Positions 26,747-36,051 of a stretch of DNA of 64,000 bases are shown piece by piece (position 1 is the first letter of the stretch; each line of letters opens with the position of its first letter). The notes below the pieces were generated by a model, which saw only the letters and a program-made list of their open reading frames with translations, had not been told where the DNA came from and did no database searches. Where the stretch lies: the NCBI RefSeq assembly GCF_036203305.1, contig NZ_CP108131.1, positions 2,852,001 to 2,916,000 on the forward strand, written 5' to 3'. This DNA is from Streptomyces sp. NBC_00190. GTDB lineage: Bacteria > Actinomycetota > Actinomycetes > Streptomycetales > Streptomycetaceae. The position numbers were made by a program, and so were the translations under genes.

Positions 26747-27399
26747 ATCCACTGACGCAGCGCGCCTTCGAGGCGATCGGCCGGTTCAACGCCGCCCACC
26801 CCTGGGACCACAACGCCCACTACCACCGCTGGATCCTGCGGCAGCTGCCCGGTCGGTTCGGCCGGGCGCTGGACGTCGGCTCGGGCAGCGGCGACCTGGC
26901 CAGGCTCCTGGCCACCCGGGCCGGGGCGGTGCACGCGGTCGACGCCGATGCGGCGATCGTCGCCCGGGCGCGGGAACTGACCGCTCCGGGCGTCCCGGTG
27001 GCGTTCGCCGTGGGGGACGCGCTGACGGACGTGCCGCCGGGTCCGTACGACGTCGTCACCTGCGTCGCCACGATCCACCATCTGCCGTTCGGCGATGCCC
27101 TGCGCCACTTCCGCCGGCACCTGGCCCCGGGCGGAACCCTGGTGGTCGTCGGTCTCGCGCGGGCGCAGACCCCGGGCGACCACCTGCTCGGCGCCGCCGC
27201 GATTCCGCTGAACGCCGCCCTGGGGTGGATCAAGAACAAGGGCCGTACGGCTCCCCGGCCGCCCTCGATGACGGCCCCGACGCGCCCGGCGGACATGGGG
27301 TTCCGGGCCGTCGTCAGCGAGACCGAGGCCGTGCTGCCGGGCGCGCGGCTGCGCCGGAGGCTGTTCTGGCGGTACACGCTGGTCTGGCGCGAAGGCTGA
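26743..27399 (+). CDS. Class I SAM-dependent methyltransferase
   Basis: A 218-residue methyltransferase: LDVGSGSGDLARLLATRAGAVHAVDADAAIVARA gives SAM motifs I and II (about residues 42-75), VVTCVATIHHLPFGDALRHFRRHLAPGGTLVVVG the post-I and III motifs. The C-terminal part (PTRPADMGFRAVVSETEAVLPGARLRRRLFWRYTLVW) is a cap found in UbiE-like small-molecule enzymes. GTG 26743 overlaps the MFS stop, so transport and methylation genes are co-expressed. The substrate is unknown. Confidence 0.88.
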   Translation: MNPLTQRAFEAIGRFNAAHPWDHNAHYHRWILRQLPGRFGRALDVGSGSGDLARLLATRAGAVHAVDADAAIVARARELTAPGVPVAFAVGDALTDVPPGPYDVVTCVATIHHLPFGDALRHFRRHLAPGGTLVVVGLARAQTPGDHLLGAAAIPLNAALGWIKNKGRTAPRPPSMTAPTRPADMGFRAVVSETEAVLPGARLRRRLFWRYTLVWREG

Positions 27400-27416
27400 C
27401 AGGAGGGCGGGCACAC

Positions 27417-27474
27417 GGCCGGTACGAAGTCCTGCACGCCGGCCGGTACGCAGGCGGGCACGCGGGCCGGGGCG
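27417..27474. repeat. 24-bp imperfect direct repeats
   Basis: Two adjacent 24-base units (27417-27440 and 27441-27464), each opening GGCCGGTACG, followed by a partial third beginning GGCCGGGGCG at 27465. They lie between convergent stops. Confidence 0.6.
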
Positions 27475-27495
27475 AAGGCCCGCGCCGCCTCCGGA

Positions 27496-27852
27496 TCAGC
27501 CGCCCGCCGGGGTGGCGGACCTGAGGGTGCCGTCCGGGGCGGCCAGGAGGACCGGGGTGGCCGGGCCACCGAGGTCGCGGACCGCCGCGCGGTCGGCGTC
27601 GGCCACCGACTCCGCCGAGCTGACCACGGCCGCCGCCTCCAGGGACTCGGCCCCGCTCGCCACCGCCATCGCGACCGCGGTCTGCAGCGCGCTCAGCTTC
27701 AGGGAGTCGAGCTCCACCGTCCCGGCGACGTAGGTGCGGCCCGTCTCGTCCCGCACCGCCGCCCCCTCGGGCACGCCGTTGCGGGCCCGGGCGCTGCGTG
27801 CCAGGGTGATGATCTTGCTGTCCTCGGGGTCGATCCCGGTGCTGTCGGTCAT
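27496..27852 (-). CDS. Cytidine deaminase-like protein lacking catalytic zinc ligands
   Basis: A 118-residue protein with the fold pattern of cytidine deaminase: ARSARARNGVPEGAAVRDETGRTYVAGTVEL, then SALQTAVAMAVASGAESLEAAAVVSS. The zinc and proton-transfer motif (C/H)AE is replaced by SAL, and the later PCxxC is absent, so it is unlikely to deaminate nucleosides. I chose ATG 27852. ATG 27864 and 27891 are also in frame. It is the last gene of the long leftward block. Degenerate homologues at this place may be a regulatory or nucleotide-binding relic. Confidence 0.72.
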   Translation of the reverse strand: MTDSTGIDPEDSKIITLARSARARNGVPEGAAVRDETGRTYVAGTVELDSLKLSALQTAVAMAVASGAESLEAAAVVSSAESVADADRAAVRDLGGPATPVLLAAPDGTLRSATPAGG

Positions 27853-27913
27853 GGTCGAAAGCATAGGGAGCGTCCCGGCGGGGCCGTGCAACGCCCCCGC
27901 CGGGACTGGCCGG

Positions 27914-28276
27914 TCACGGCCGGTCGAGCCGCAGCCGTTCCGCCTTCGGCAGGCCCGCGACCACCAGGTCGTACGAGTCCTCCACCAACTCCCGGACCAT
28001 CTCGTCCGGCAGCGCGCCCGGCCCGCCCGCGGTCACCGTGTTCCAGTGCCGCTTGTTCATGTGATAGCCCGGCACGACCGCCGCGTGCTCCTCGCGCAGC
28101 CGCACCGCCAGTTCCGGCTCGCACTTGAGGTTCACCTTCAGCGGCTCGGCGTCCAGCGACGTGAGCGCGAACACCTTGCCCAGCACCTTGAACACCGAGG
28201 TCTCCGGGGTGAAGGGGAACTCCTCCACCGCCGCGTTGAAACTCAGGCAGAACTCCCGCAGCTGCGCCGGGGTCAT
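27914..28276 (-). CDS. MmcQ/YjbR family DNA-binding protein
   Basis: A 120-residue protein of the MmcQ/YjbR double-wing family: [57 protein letters not shown], and the end HMNKRHWNTVTAGGPGALPDEMVRELVEDSYDLVVAGLPK match family blocks throughout its length. Its ATG overlaps the stop of the CorC-type gene (ATGA), so it is translated in the same operon. Role unknown; DNA binding is inferred from the family fold. Confidence 0.88.
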   Translation of the reverse strand: MTPAQLREFCLSFNAAVEEFPFTPETSVFKVLGKVFALTSLDAEPLKVNLKCEPELAVRLREEHAAVVPGYHMNKRHWNTVTAGGPGALPDEMVRELVEDSYDLVVAGLPKAERLRLDRP

Positions 28277-29577
28277 TCCCCCTCCTCCCCCGCGGCGTCG
28301 GCCGCGGCCACCGGTTCCACCAACACCGTCACGATCTTGTTCCGCCGCCCGGCCGGGGACTCGGCCGTCAGCCGCAGCGGCCGCCCGTCCGGCAGCTCCA
28401 CCAGGGCCGAGGCGCCCGCGATCGGCACCCGGCCCAGCGCCTTCGCCAGCAGTCCGCCGACCGTCTCCACGTCCTCGTCGTCGAACGCCTCGACCTTGAA
28501 CAGCTCACCGAGGTCGGTGATGTCCAGGCGGGCCGTGACCCGGTAGCGGTCCTCACCGAGGTCCTCGACCGGCGGGAGCTCCCGGTCGTACTCGTCGGTG
28601 ATCTCGCCGACGATCTCCTCCAGGATGTCCTCGATCGTGACGATGCCGGCGGTGCCGCCGTACTCGTCGATGACCACGGCCACGTGGTTGCGCACCTGCT
28701 GCATCTCGCGCAGCAGATCGCCCGCGTTCTTGGTGTCCGGCACGAAGACCGCCGACCGCATGACCGTGGAGACCAGGTCGGACTCGGCCTCCCGGCTGAT
28801 GTGGGTCTTGCGGACGAGGTCCTTCAGGTAGACGATCCCGACTATGTCGTCCTCGTTCTCCCCGGTCACAGGGATGCGCGAGAAGCCCGACCGCAGTGCG
28901 AGGGTGGTCGCCTGACGGACCGTCTTGTACCGCTCGATGCAGACCAGGTCGGTGCGCGGCACCATCACCTCGCGCACCAGGGTGTCGCCGAGCTCGAAGA
29001 CCTGGTGCACCATCCGGCGCTCGTCGTCCTCGATCAGCGATTCCTTCTCCGCGAGGTCCACCATCGCGCGCAGCTCGGCCTCGGAGGCGAACGGCCCCTT
29101 GCGGAAGCCCTTGCCGGGCGTGAGCGCGTTGCCGATGAGGATCAGCAGCTGCGGGATCGGGCCCATCACCCGGGCGAGCGGCACGAGGACGTACGCGGCC
29201 GCCGTCGCGGTGTTCAGGGGGTGCTGGCGGCCGATCGTACGCGGGGACACCCCGACGGCGACGAAGGAGACCAGCACCATCACGGCGATGGCCACGAGCA
29301 GCGCGGTCCAGGTATCGCCGAACTCGTCGAGGCAGACGTAAGTCACGAGGACCCCCGCCGCCATCTCGCAGGTGACCCGGACCAGCAGCGCCACATTGAG
29401 GTAGCGGGTGGGGTCGCCGGCCACCTGGGCGAGCTTCTCGCTGCCGCGCCTGCCCTCCCGTACGGCCTGCTCGGCGCGGAAGCTGGAGATGCGGGCGATC
29501 CCGGACTCGGCGCACGCCGCGAACCAGGCCACCACCACCAGCAGGACCGCGCCGGTGATCAGCTGGGGGGCGTTCAC
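28273..29577 (-). CDS. HlyC/CorC (CNNM) family membrane protein with CBS domains
   Basis: A 434-residue protein: an N-terminal CNNM membrane domain (about residues 1-190, with three to four helices), a CBS pair ([49 protein letters not shown] and [50 protein letters not shown]), and a C-terminal CorC_HlyC transporter-associated domain (residues 345-425). The family is linked to magnesium or cobalt efflux and homeostasis. It starts at GTG 29577, overlapping the ybeY stop. The end is Ala/Glu-rich. Confidence 0.93.
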   Translation of the reverse strand: MNAPQLITGAVLLVVVAWFAACAESGIARISSFRAEQAVREGRRGSEKLAQVAGDPTRYLNVALLVRVTCEMAAGVLVTYVCLDEFGDTWTALLVAIAVMVLVSFVAVGVSPRTIGRQHPLNTATAAAYVLVPLARVMGPIPQLLILIGNALTPGKGFRKGPFASEAELRAMVDLAEKESLIEDDERRMVHQVFELGDTLVREVMVPRTDLVCIERYKTVRQATTLALRSGFSRIPVTGENEDDIVGIVYLKDLVRKTHISREAESDLVSTVMRSAVFVPDTKNAGDLLREMQQVRNHVAVVIDEYGGTAGIVTIEDILEEIVGEITDEYDRELPPVEDLGEDRYRVTARLDITDLGELFKVEAFDDEDVETVGGLLAKALGRVPIAGASALVELPDGRPLRLTAESPAGRRNKIVTVLVEPVAAADAAGEEGE

Positions 29578-30071
29578 GAGACGGTGGGCGCCGGGGACGG
29601 GCCCGTCATGCCGCGCTCACCGCGCCAGCCGTCGACGATGGCCGCCTGCAGGCCGAACATCTCGGCCTTCTCGTCCGGCTCCTCGTGGTCGTAACCGAGC
29701 AGGTGCAGCACCCCGTGGACGGTCAGGAGCTGGAGCTCCTCGTCCATGGAGTGCTGCGTCGGGGCTTCCTCGCCCTGCTTCTTGGCGACCTCGGGGCAGA
29801 GCACGATGTCACCGAGGAGCCCCTGCGGGGGCTCCTCGTCGTCCTTCGCCGGCGGACGGAGCTCGTCCATCGGGAAGGACATGACGTCGGTGGGTCCGGG
29901 CAGGTCCATCCACTGGATGTGGAGCTGCTCCATCGCGTCCTCGTCGATGACGATGACGGAGAGCTCGGAGAGCGGGTGGATCCGCATCCGGGTGAGCGCG
30001 TAGCGGGCGATGTCGAGGATCGCCCGCTCGTCGACCTCGGTTCCGGACTCGTTGTTGACGTCGATCGACAT
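29574..30071 (-). CDS. ybeY: rRNA maturation endoribonuclease YbeY
   Basis: A 165-residue zinc endoribonuclease involved in 16S rRNA 3' end processing and ribosome quality control. The signature [16 protein letters not shown] near residues 120-135 supplies the three His zinc ligands, and LNxxYR-type features are replaced by [23 protein letters not shown]. The C-terminal tail is a little longer than in Escherichia coli. The start is ATG 30071, 13 bases after the phoH stop, so the two are co-transcribed. The usual partners phoH and era are in this window, era some 8 kb away. Confidence 0.95.
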   Translation of the reverse strand: MSIDVNNESGTEVDERAILDIARYALTRMRIHPLSELSVIVIDEDAMEQLHIQWMDLPGPTDVMSFPMDELRPPAKDDEEPPQGLLGDIVLCPEVAKKQGEEAPTQHSMDEELQLLTVHGVLHLLGYDHEEPDEKAEMFGLQAAIVDGWRGERGMTGPSPAPTVS

Positions 30072-30084
30072 GGTGCGCTGAGTT

Positions 30085-31128
30085 CTACTTCCCGTGTTGG
30101 CCGTTCCGGCCGTCCTGGCCGTCCTCGTACTTCTCGTACGCGTCGACGATACGGCCGACCAGCTTGTGCCGGACGACATCCTCGGACGTGAGCCGCGAGA
30201 AGTGGATGTCCGGAACCCCTTCGAGGATCGACTGCACCTGGCGCAGACCGCTCCTGGTGCCGCCCGGCAGCAGGTCGACCTGGGTGATGTCACCGGTGAT
30301 GACGATCTTCGAGTCGAAACCGAGCCGGGTCAGGAACATCTTCATCTGTTCCGGAGTCGTGTTCTGCGCCTCGTCGAGGACGACGAACGCCTCGTTCAGG
30401 GTGCGGCCGCGCATGTACGCCAGGGGCGCCACCTCGATGGTCCCGGCGGCCATCAGCCGGGGGATCGAGTCCGGGTCGATCATGTCGTGCAGCGCGTCGT
30501 AGAGCGGACGCAGGTACGGGTCGATCTTGTCGAAGAGCGTGCCCGGCAGGAAGCCGAGCCGCTCCCCCGCCTCGACGGCCGGCCGGGTCAGGATGATCCG
30601 GCTGACCTGCTTGGACTGCAGGGCCTGGACCGCCTTGGCCATGGCGAGGTAGGTCTTGCCGGTACCGGCGGGGCCGATGCCGAAGACGATCGTGTTCTTG
30701 TCGATCGCGTCGACGTACCGCTTCTGGTTGAGGGTCTTGGGCCGGATGGTGCGGCCGCGGCTGGAGAGGATGTTCTGGGTGAGCACCTCGGCGGGCGTCT
30801 CCTCCCCTCCTTCCACGCCGCTGCCATTGGCCCGGAGCATGGCGATCGAGCGTTCCACTGCGTCCTCCGTCATCGGCTGCCCGGTGCGGAGCACCAGCAT
30901 CATCTCGTCGAACAGGCGCTGGATCAGAGCGACTTCCGTCGCGTTCCCGACAGCGCTGACCTGATTGCCCCGCACGTGGATGTCGGCCTTGGGGAAGGCC
31001 CTCTCGATCACGCGCAACAGGGCGTCACCCGAGCCGAGCACCGTCACCATCGGGTGCGTGGCCGGAACGGTGAAGTGGGCTCGCGCCTGGCCCGGCGCTG
31101 GGATCTGGGCTGTGGGTGTCTGAGTCAT
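30085..31128 (-). CDS. phoH: PhoH family ATPase
   Basis: A 347-residue PhoH-type P-loop ATPase. An N-terminal domain (residues 1-120, with the KH-like [27 protein letters not shown]) is followed by the PhoH core: [20 protein letters not shown] (Walker A), [18 protein letters not shown] and [24 protein letters not shown] (Walker B), with [15 protein letters not shown] sensor. I chose ATG 31128. Upstream in-frame starts add an unconserved extension. PhoH proteins associated with YbeY are thought to act in RNA metabolism. Confidence 0.94.
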   Translation of the reverse strand: MTQTPTAQIPAPGQARAHFTVPATHPMVTVLGSGDALLRVIERAFPKADIHVRGNQVSAVGNATEVALIQRLFDEMMLVLRTGQPMTEDAVERSIAMLRANGSGVEGGEETPAEVLTQNILSSRGRTIRPKTLNQKRYVDAIDKNTIVFGIGPAGTGKTYLAMAKAVQALQSKQVSRIILTRPAVEAGERLGFLPGTLFDKIDPYLRPLYDALHDMIDPDSIPRLMAAGTIEVAPLAYMRGRTLNEAFVVLDEAQNTTPEQMKMFLTRLGFDSKIVITGDITQVDLLPGGTRSGLRQVQSILEGVPDIHFSRLTSEDVVRHKLVGRIVDAYEKYEDGQDGRNGQHGK

Positions 31129-31254
31129 GGGCCGGCACTGTGGCCTGCGCATACCTCCCGCTGAGGGGCCGCGCCGATCGACGACCTCCGGAGTACCAAG
31201 CGTACGTCGCCCCCGGGCCTTCACCGAGGGGTTTTCCCCGCCGGTCCCGGCCGG

Positions 31255-32352
31255 TTACGCGGAGTGCCGGAAGCCGATCGTCGGCACCGCCCTGCGCCGC
31301 GCCGCCGGGGTCGAGCCGGGCGGGATCAGGTCGTCCAGGAAGCCGTACCGGCCGCGCAGCCCGTCCGGGGCGGCCCGCCACCAGTGGGCCACCTCCGGCC
31401 AGCCGGGGGCCGACAGGGAGCCGCCGAACTCCTGGACCGACAGGGCCGCCGTCAGCCCGGCGAAGGCCAGCCGGTCCGCCAGTGGCCAGCCCGCGAGGGT
31501 GCCGGTGACGAAGCCCGCCACGTACACGTCCCCCGCCCCGGTCGGGTCCAGCTCGTCCACCGCGATCCCCGGGACCCGCGCGGTCTCGCCGGTGCGCCCG
31601 TCCACCGCGTACGAGCCCTCCGCGCCCATCGTCACCACGGCGATCGGCACCTTCTCCGCCAGCGCCCGGGCCGCCGCGCGCGGGCAGTCGGTCCGCGTGT
31701 ACCGCATGGCCTCGCCCGCGTTCGGCAGGAAGGCCTCGCAGTGCTCCAGGTCGGCCAGGGCCCCCAGCTCCCAGCGGCCGCTCTCGTCCCAGCCCACGTC
31801 CGCGAAGACCCGCGAGCCGCGCCGCGCCGCCTCGCCGATCCACTCCGCGCCCCGGCCGGGCCCCAGTGAGGCCACGGCCGCCCGGGCCCGCGGCGGGCAC
31901 TGCGGGAAGGGGCCGGGGCCCGCCGGGGGAGGTGCCTCGTGGCCGTGCGAGACCATCGTGCGCTCGCCCTCGTACGCCATCGAGACGGTGACGGGGCTGT
32001 GCCAGCCGGGGATGGTCCGCGACATGGAGAGGTCGATGCCCTCGCCCTGTTCGAGGGCGTCCCAGCAGTACTCCCCGTAGTGGTCGTCGCCGAAGGCCGC
32101 GGCGAGCGAGGTGCGCAGGCCGAGGCGGGCGAGGGCCGTGGCCATGTTGGCGACGCCGCCCGGGCTGGAGCCCATGCCGCGCGCCCAGGACTCCGTACCG
32201 CGCACCGGGGCCGAGTCGAGGCCCGTGAAGATGATGTCGAGGAAGACCGTTCCGGTCAGGAAGACGTCGCAGCCCGGCTCCTGGGGGTCACGCAGCGGAC
32301 CGAGCGGGTCCACTGCTGCTGCGCGGATGTCGTCGCTGTCCCGACTGGTCAC
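31255..32352 (-). CDS. PfkB family carbohydrate/nucleoside kinase
   Basis: A 365-residue ribokinase-fold kinase. The N-terminal glycine-rich signature is SSPGGVANMATALARLGLRTSLAAAFGDD near residues 60-90. The ATP and catalytic signature is DELDPTGAGDVYVAGFVTG near 278-296, with Asp as catalytic base. The start is GTG 32352, fixed by GGGGAG six bases upstream. The sugar or nucleoside phosphorylated is unknown. It is separated from phoH by 126 bases and may have its own promoter. Confidence 0.9.
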   Translation of the reverse strand: MTSRDSDDIRAAAVDPLGPLRDPQEPGCDVFLTGTVFLDIIFTGLDSAPVRGTESWARGMGSSPGGVANMATALARLGLRTSLAAAFGDDHYGEYCWDALEQGEGIDLSMSRTIPGWHSPVTVSMAYEGERTMVSHGHEAPPPAGPGPFPQCPPRARAAVASLGPGRGAEWIGEAARRGSRVFADVGWDESGRWELGALADLEHCEAFLPNAGEAMRYTRTDCPRAAARALAEKVPIAVVTMGAEGSYAVDGRTGETARVPGIAVDELDPTGAGDVYVAGFVTGTLAGWPLADRLAFAGLTAALSVQEFGGSLSAPGWPEVAHWWRAAPDGLRGRYGFLDDLIPPGSTPAARRRAVPTIGFRHSA

Positions 32353-32724
32353 GGTGTACTCCCCGTTGTTCTTGAAGGGCCGTTTCTGCACGAGGGTTTG
32401 CGGTGGAAAGCTGCCAGCCCTTCCCGCTTCGGGTAGACCTGAAACCCAGTGTGGCGCAGATCACCACCGACATGACCTTATCCCCGGCTCCCGCCACTTG
32501 AGAGGCATGGGCCCCGCTCTTCCCGCGGCGGGGCCGATGACCGCCGTCGCGCTGCGCGTCCGCGACGGTCCTGGCGGGCGGCGCGGGGGTGCGGGGGTGC
32601 GCGGGGCGGGGGTCGGCGGTGCGGATCCGGAGGTCGCGGAGATCTCCGTCCGTCGGCTCCCCCGCCGCGCGCGCGACCGCGTCCAGCTGCCGCGCGGGCG
32701 CGGCGGGATCCGAAAAGAGGCGGG
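32353..32724. other. Gene-free region upstream of the sugar kinase
   Basis: A 372-base gap between the kinase start and the rnz stop. Small open frames exist on both strands (for example plus strand 32508-32728) but have no recognisable product. No convincing terminator or operator could be seen. Confidence 0.4.
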
Positions 32725-33636
32725 CTAGGTGCGCTTGGGCAGCGGCACCCGTACCAGGTCCGCAGCCACCGTCAGTTCGCCCTCGAACCCCGACTCGCGG
32801 GCCTGGCGTTCGAACACGGACGGATCGGTGTACCGCTGCGAGAAGTGCGTCAGCACGAGGTGCCTCACGCCCCCGTCCCGCGCCGTCCGCGCCGCCTGCC
32901 CGGCCGTGAGGTGTCCGTGGTCGGCGGCCAGCTGCGCGTCCTCGTCGAGGAAGGTCGACTCGATGACCAGCATGTCGCAGCCTTCGGCGAGCGCCTCCAC
33001 GCCCTCGCACAGCCGGGTGTCCATGACGAACGCGAACCGCTGCCCCGGCTTCGGCTCGCTGACCTCCTCCAGCGTGACCCCGTCCAGCCGCCCCTCGCGC
33101 TGGATCCGGCCGACGTCCGGCCCCTTGATCCCGTGCCGCGCGAGCAGCTCCGGCACCATGCGGCGCCCGTCGGGCTCCGTGATCCGGTAGCCGAAGGACT
33201 CCACCGGGTGCGAGAGCCGCCGCGCCTCCAGGACGTACGAGGTCCCGCGCGCCAGCGTCAGCGTCCCGTCCCCGGCCACCGGTTCCTCGTCGATCAGGAC
33301 GGTCTCCCGGTAGGCCGTGGCGTACCGCAGCCGGTCGAAGAACTTCTGCCCCGAGGCCGGGTAGTGGGCGGTGACGGCGTGCGGGACCCGGTCGAGGTTG
33401 ATCCGCTGGATCACCCCGGCGAGGCCGAGGCTGTGGTCACCGTGGAAGTGGGTGACGCAGATCCGGTTGATGTCGTGCGCGGCCACCCCTGCGCGCAGCA
33501 TCTGGCGCTGGGTGCCCTCGCCCGGGTCGAAGAGGATGCCCTCGCCGTCCCAGCGCAGCAGGTAGCCGTTGTGGTTGCGGTGGCGGGTGGGCACCTGACT
33601 GGCGGTGCCCAGCACCACGAACTCGCGTACGGACAC
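32725..33636 (-). CDS. rnz: Ribonuclease Z
   Basis: A 303-residue metallo-beta-lactamase-fold endonuclease that removes 3' trailers from tRNA precursors. The zinc motif is [16 protein letters not shown] near residues 59-74. Other ligands are in [41 protein letters not shown] and [10 protein letters not shown]. The start is GTG 33636, three bases after the HIT stop. It is a full-length bacterial tRNase Z with the exosite region (about residues 150-185) present. tRNA-Ala(GGC) encoded in this window lacks an encoded CCA, a natural substrate type. Confidence 0.94.
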   Translation of the reverse strand: MSVREFVVLGTASQVPTRHRNHNGYLLRWDGEGILFDPGEGTQRQMLRAGVAAHDINRICVTHFHGDHSLGLAGVIQRINLDRVPHAVTAHYPASGQKFFDRLRYATAYRETVLIDEEPVAGDGTLTLARGTSYVLEARRLSHPVESFGYRITEPDGRRMVPELLARHGIKGPDVGRIQREGRLDGVTLEEVSEPKPGQRFAFVMDTRLCEGVEALAEGCDMLVIESTFLDEDAQLAADHGHLTAGQAARTARDGGVRHLVLTHFSQRYTDPSVFERQARESGFEGELTVAADLVRVPLPKRT

Positions 33637-33639
33637 GGT

Positions 33640-33999
33640 CTATCCGGGGGGCCACTGGAGGCCGCGGCCTCCGAGGACGTGCAGGTGGGCGTGGAAGACG
33701 GTCTGGCCGGCGCCGGCGCCGGTGTTGAACACGACCCGGTAGCCGTGGTCGTCGATCTTCTCCTCGGCGGCGATCCGCCCGGCCTCGGTCAGTATGTCGG
33801 CGACGACGGCCGGCTCGGCGGCGGCGAGGGAGGCCGCGTCGGGGTAGTGCACCTTGGGGATGACGAGCACGTGCGTGGGTGCCTGCGGGTTGATGTCCCG
33901 GAAGGCGACGGTCGTCTCCGTCTCCCGGACCACGGTCGCCGGGATGTTCCCCGCGACGATCTTGCAGAACAGGCAGTCGGCCTGCGGTTCCCCGGCCAT
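33640..33999 (-). CDS. HIT family nucleotide-binding protein
   Basis: A 119-residue histidine-triad hydrolase or transferase of the Hint type. DCLFCKIVAGNIPATVVRETETTVAFRDINPQAPTHVLVIPKVHY opens the fold, and the triad is QTVFHAHLHVLGGRGLQWPPG near residues 98-118 (HxHxH). It is the usual bacterial Hint/HinT length. It precedes rnz by three bases. Substrates are probably purine phosphoramidates, from family knowledge. Confidence 0.94.
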   Translation of the reverse strand: MAGEPQADCLFCKIVAGNIPATVVRETETTVAFRDINPQAPTHVLVIPKVHYPDAASLAAAEPAVVADILTEAGRIAAEEKIDDHGYRVVFNTGAGAGQTVFHAHLHVLGGRGLQWPPG

Positions 34000-34063
34000 C
34001 GCTTCGCCTCCGTGTCGTTGATCGCTCCGGGCATCGTATCCCCGGAGCGCTCGAGGCGAACGG

Positions 34064-34807
34064 CTAGGCCCAGCGCCCCGTACGGGCGAGCAGGACCGCC
34101 GTCGCGGCCGTGCCGGCCGTGGAGGTCCGCAGGACGGAGCGGCCCAGGCGGTAGGGGTGGGCCCCCGCCTCGGCGAAGACGGCCAGTTCCTCCGGGGAGA
34201 CCCCGCCCTCGGGGCCGACGACCAGCACGATCGACCCGGCCGCCGGGAGCTCGGCCGCGGCCAGCGCCCCGGAAGGGGTGTCGCGGTCCTCGTGGAGGAC
34301 CATCGCGAGGTCGGCGCCGGCCAGCAGCGCCGCCACCTGCTTGGTGGACATGGCCTCGGACACCTCCGGGAAGCGGACCCGGCGGGACTGCTTGCCCGCT
34401 TCCCGTGCCGTGGCCCGCCACTTGGCCAGGGACTTGGCCCCGCGGTCGCCGCGCCACTGCGTGATGCAGCGCGAGGCCTGCCACGGCACGATCGCGTCCA
34501 CGCCCGTCTCGGTCATGGTCTCCACGGCCAGCTCGCCGCGGTCCCCCTTGGGCAGGGCCTGGACCACCGTGATGCGGACCGCCGGCTCGGCCTCCAGCCC
34601 GGCCGAGGACACCGCCAGGACCAGGCGGTCCTTGCCCTCGGCGGCCTTCACGACCGCCTCCGCCCAGCCGCCCCGGCCGTCCGTGAGGACCACCGCCTCA
34701 CCCGGGTTCAGCCGTTTCACGGACACCGCGTGCCGGCCCTCAGGGCCGTCCAGGACGAACTCCGGTCCCGACGGGACCTCTTCGACCACGAACACCGGGG
34801 CGGTCAT
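34064..34807 (-). CDS. rsmE: 16S rRNA (uracil-1498-N3)-methyltransferase
   Basis: A 247-residue SPOUT-fold methyltransferase for U1498 of 16S rRNA. A PUA-like N-terminus (VLDGPEGRHAVSVKRLNPGEAVVLTDGRGGWAEAVV) is followed by the SPOUT core with LVVGPEGGVSPEELAVFAEAGAHPYRLGRSVLRTSTAGTAATAVLL, the SAM knot region. The start is ATG 34807 with GAGGAG upstream. The ATG overlaps the nitronate monooxygenase stop as ATGA. Confidence 0.94.
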   Translation of the reverse strand: MTAPVFVVEEVPSGPEFVLDGPEGRHAVSVKRLNPGEAVVLTDGRGGWAEAVVKAAEGKDRLVLAVSSAGLEAEPAVRITVVQALPKGDRGELAVETMTETGVDAIVPWQASRCITQWRGDRGAKSLAKWRATAREAGKQSRRVRFPEVSEAMSTKQVAALLAGADLAMVLHEDRDTPSGALAAAELPAAGSIVLVVGPEGGVSPEELAVFAEAGAHPYRLGRSVLRTSTAGTAATAVLLARTGRWA

Positions 34808-35895
34808 GACGCACTCCTCATCTGCCTTGCCTTCAACGTGCTCTGCGCCTCGGCCAGTTCGGCCGCCAGCACCTCCACCAGTTCCCCGGCCGGCAGCGTC
34901 CGCGCCAGCCGGTGCCCCTGGCCCGCCCACAGCGCCATGCCCTGCGGGTCCCCGGCCGCCGCGGCCGCCTTGCGCAGCCCCGAGGTCAGGTGGTGGATCT
35001 GCGGATAGGCGGCGGGGGCGTACGGTCCGTGCTCGCGCATGAACCGGTTCACGAGCCCCCTGGCCGGCCTCCCGGAGAAGGCCCGGGTCAGCTCGGTCCG
35101 GACGAACAGCGGGTCGGTCAGCGCCTTCTTGTGCAGCGGGTCCGCCCCCGACTCCGGACAGGCCAGGAAGGCCGTCCCGAGCTGTGCCGCCTCCGCGCCC
35201 GCCGCCAGCAGCGCGGCGATCTGCGAGCCCCGCATCAGGCCGCCCGCCGCGATGATCGGGAGGGCCACGGCCTCCCGTACCTGCGCCACGAGCGCGAGCA
35301 GGCCCACCGCCGCCGTGCCGTCGGCCTGCGGGTCGTCCCTGTGGGTGCCCTGGTGGCCGCCGGCCTCCACCCCCTGCACGCAGACGGCGTCGGCTCCGGC
35401 CTCCTGCGCGGCGCGGGCCTCCTCGACCGAGGTCGCGGTGACGACGGTGTACGTACGGGCCTTGCGCAGCGAGGCGAGGACCGCCGGGGCGGGGCAGCCG
35501 AAGGTGAAGGAGACGACCGGAACGGGGTCCTCCCGCAGAATGGCGAGCTTCGCGTCATAGCCGTCGTCGCTGGTACCGATGATGTCCTCGTCGGCGAGCG
35601 AGATCTCGTACCAGCTCGCCTCTCCGGCCAGCTGCCCGCGGTACGCCTCGACCGCGGCCGGGTCCACGTAACCGGTCTGCGGCATGAAGAGGTTCACCCC
35701 GAACGGGCGCCGGGTGAGCGCGCGTACCTGCTTGATCTCCTGGTACATGCCGTCGGCGGTCTTGTAGCCACCGGCCAGGAAGCCCAGCCCGCCCGCCTCG
35801 CACACGGCGGCGACGAGCGGCGGACAGGAGGCGCCGCCCGCCATGGGTGCCTGCACGATCGGGTAGGGGGAGAGACCGTTCGGTGCGGTGGACAT
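34804..35895 (-). CDS. Nitronate monooxygenase (NMO/2-nitropropane dioxygenase family)
   Basis: A 363-residue FMN TIM-barrel enzyme. VQAPMAGGASCPPLVAAVCEAGGLGFLAGGYK near the N-terminus, GADAVCVQGVEAGGHQGTHRD (flavin phosphate and catalytic His region) and PIIAAGGLMRGSQIAALLAAGAEAAQLGTAFLACPES are all typical of class I NMOs. It detoxifies nitronates such as propionate-3-nitronate. I chose ATG 35895. ATG 35904 and an upstream start to 35952 are in frame. It lies between dnaJ and rsmE, coupled to rsmE by ATGA. Confidence 0.88.
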   Translation of the reverse strand: MSTAPNGLSPYPIVQAPMAGGASCPPLVAAVCEAGGLGFLAGGYKTADGMYQEIKQVRALTRRPFGVNLFMPQTGYVDPAAVEAYRGQLAGEASWYEISLADEDIIGTSDDGYDAKLAILREDPVPVVSFTFGCPAPAVLASLRKARTYTVVTATSVEEARAAQEAGADAVCVQGVEAGGHQGTHRDDPQADGTAAVGLLALVAQVREAVALPIIAAGGLMRGSQIAALLAAGAEAAQLGTAFLACPESGADPLHKKALTDPLFVRTELTRAFSGRPARGLVNRFMREHGPYAPAAYPQIHHLTSGLRKAAAAAGDPQGMALWAGQGHRLARTLPAGELVEVLAAELAEAQSTLKARQMRSAS

Positions 35896-36000
35896 GGACT
35901 GCATCGTGCCATGTCCCGCCCAGGGGGCCGAATCACGGCATTCGCCTGGCATAGTCCGCTTCCTGGCGTGGCCGGGAAGCGGCCTCGCGGGGAATGCGGC

Positions 36001-36032
36001 GAGCCCGGCCGGGGCATCCCCGGGCCGGGCTC
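36001..36032 (-). terminator. Terminator of the hrcA-dnaJ operon
   Basis: A GC-rich hairpin with a 14-15 bp stem and a one-base bulge (36001-36014 with 36018-36032), 20 bases after the dnaJ stop. Confidence 0.75.
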
Positions 36033-36051
36033 GTCGATGAGGTCAGGACGG

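Noticed and set aside
32508..32728. Small plus-strand open frame before rnz
   Set aside because: No family match, Gly/Arg-rich low-complexity content, and it overlaps the 3' end of rnz.
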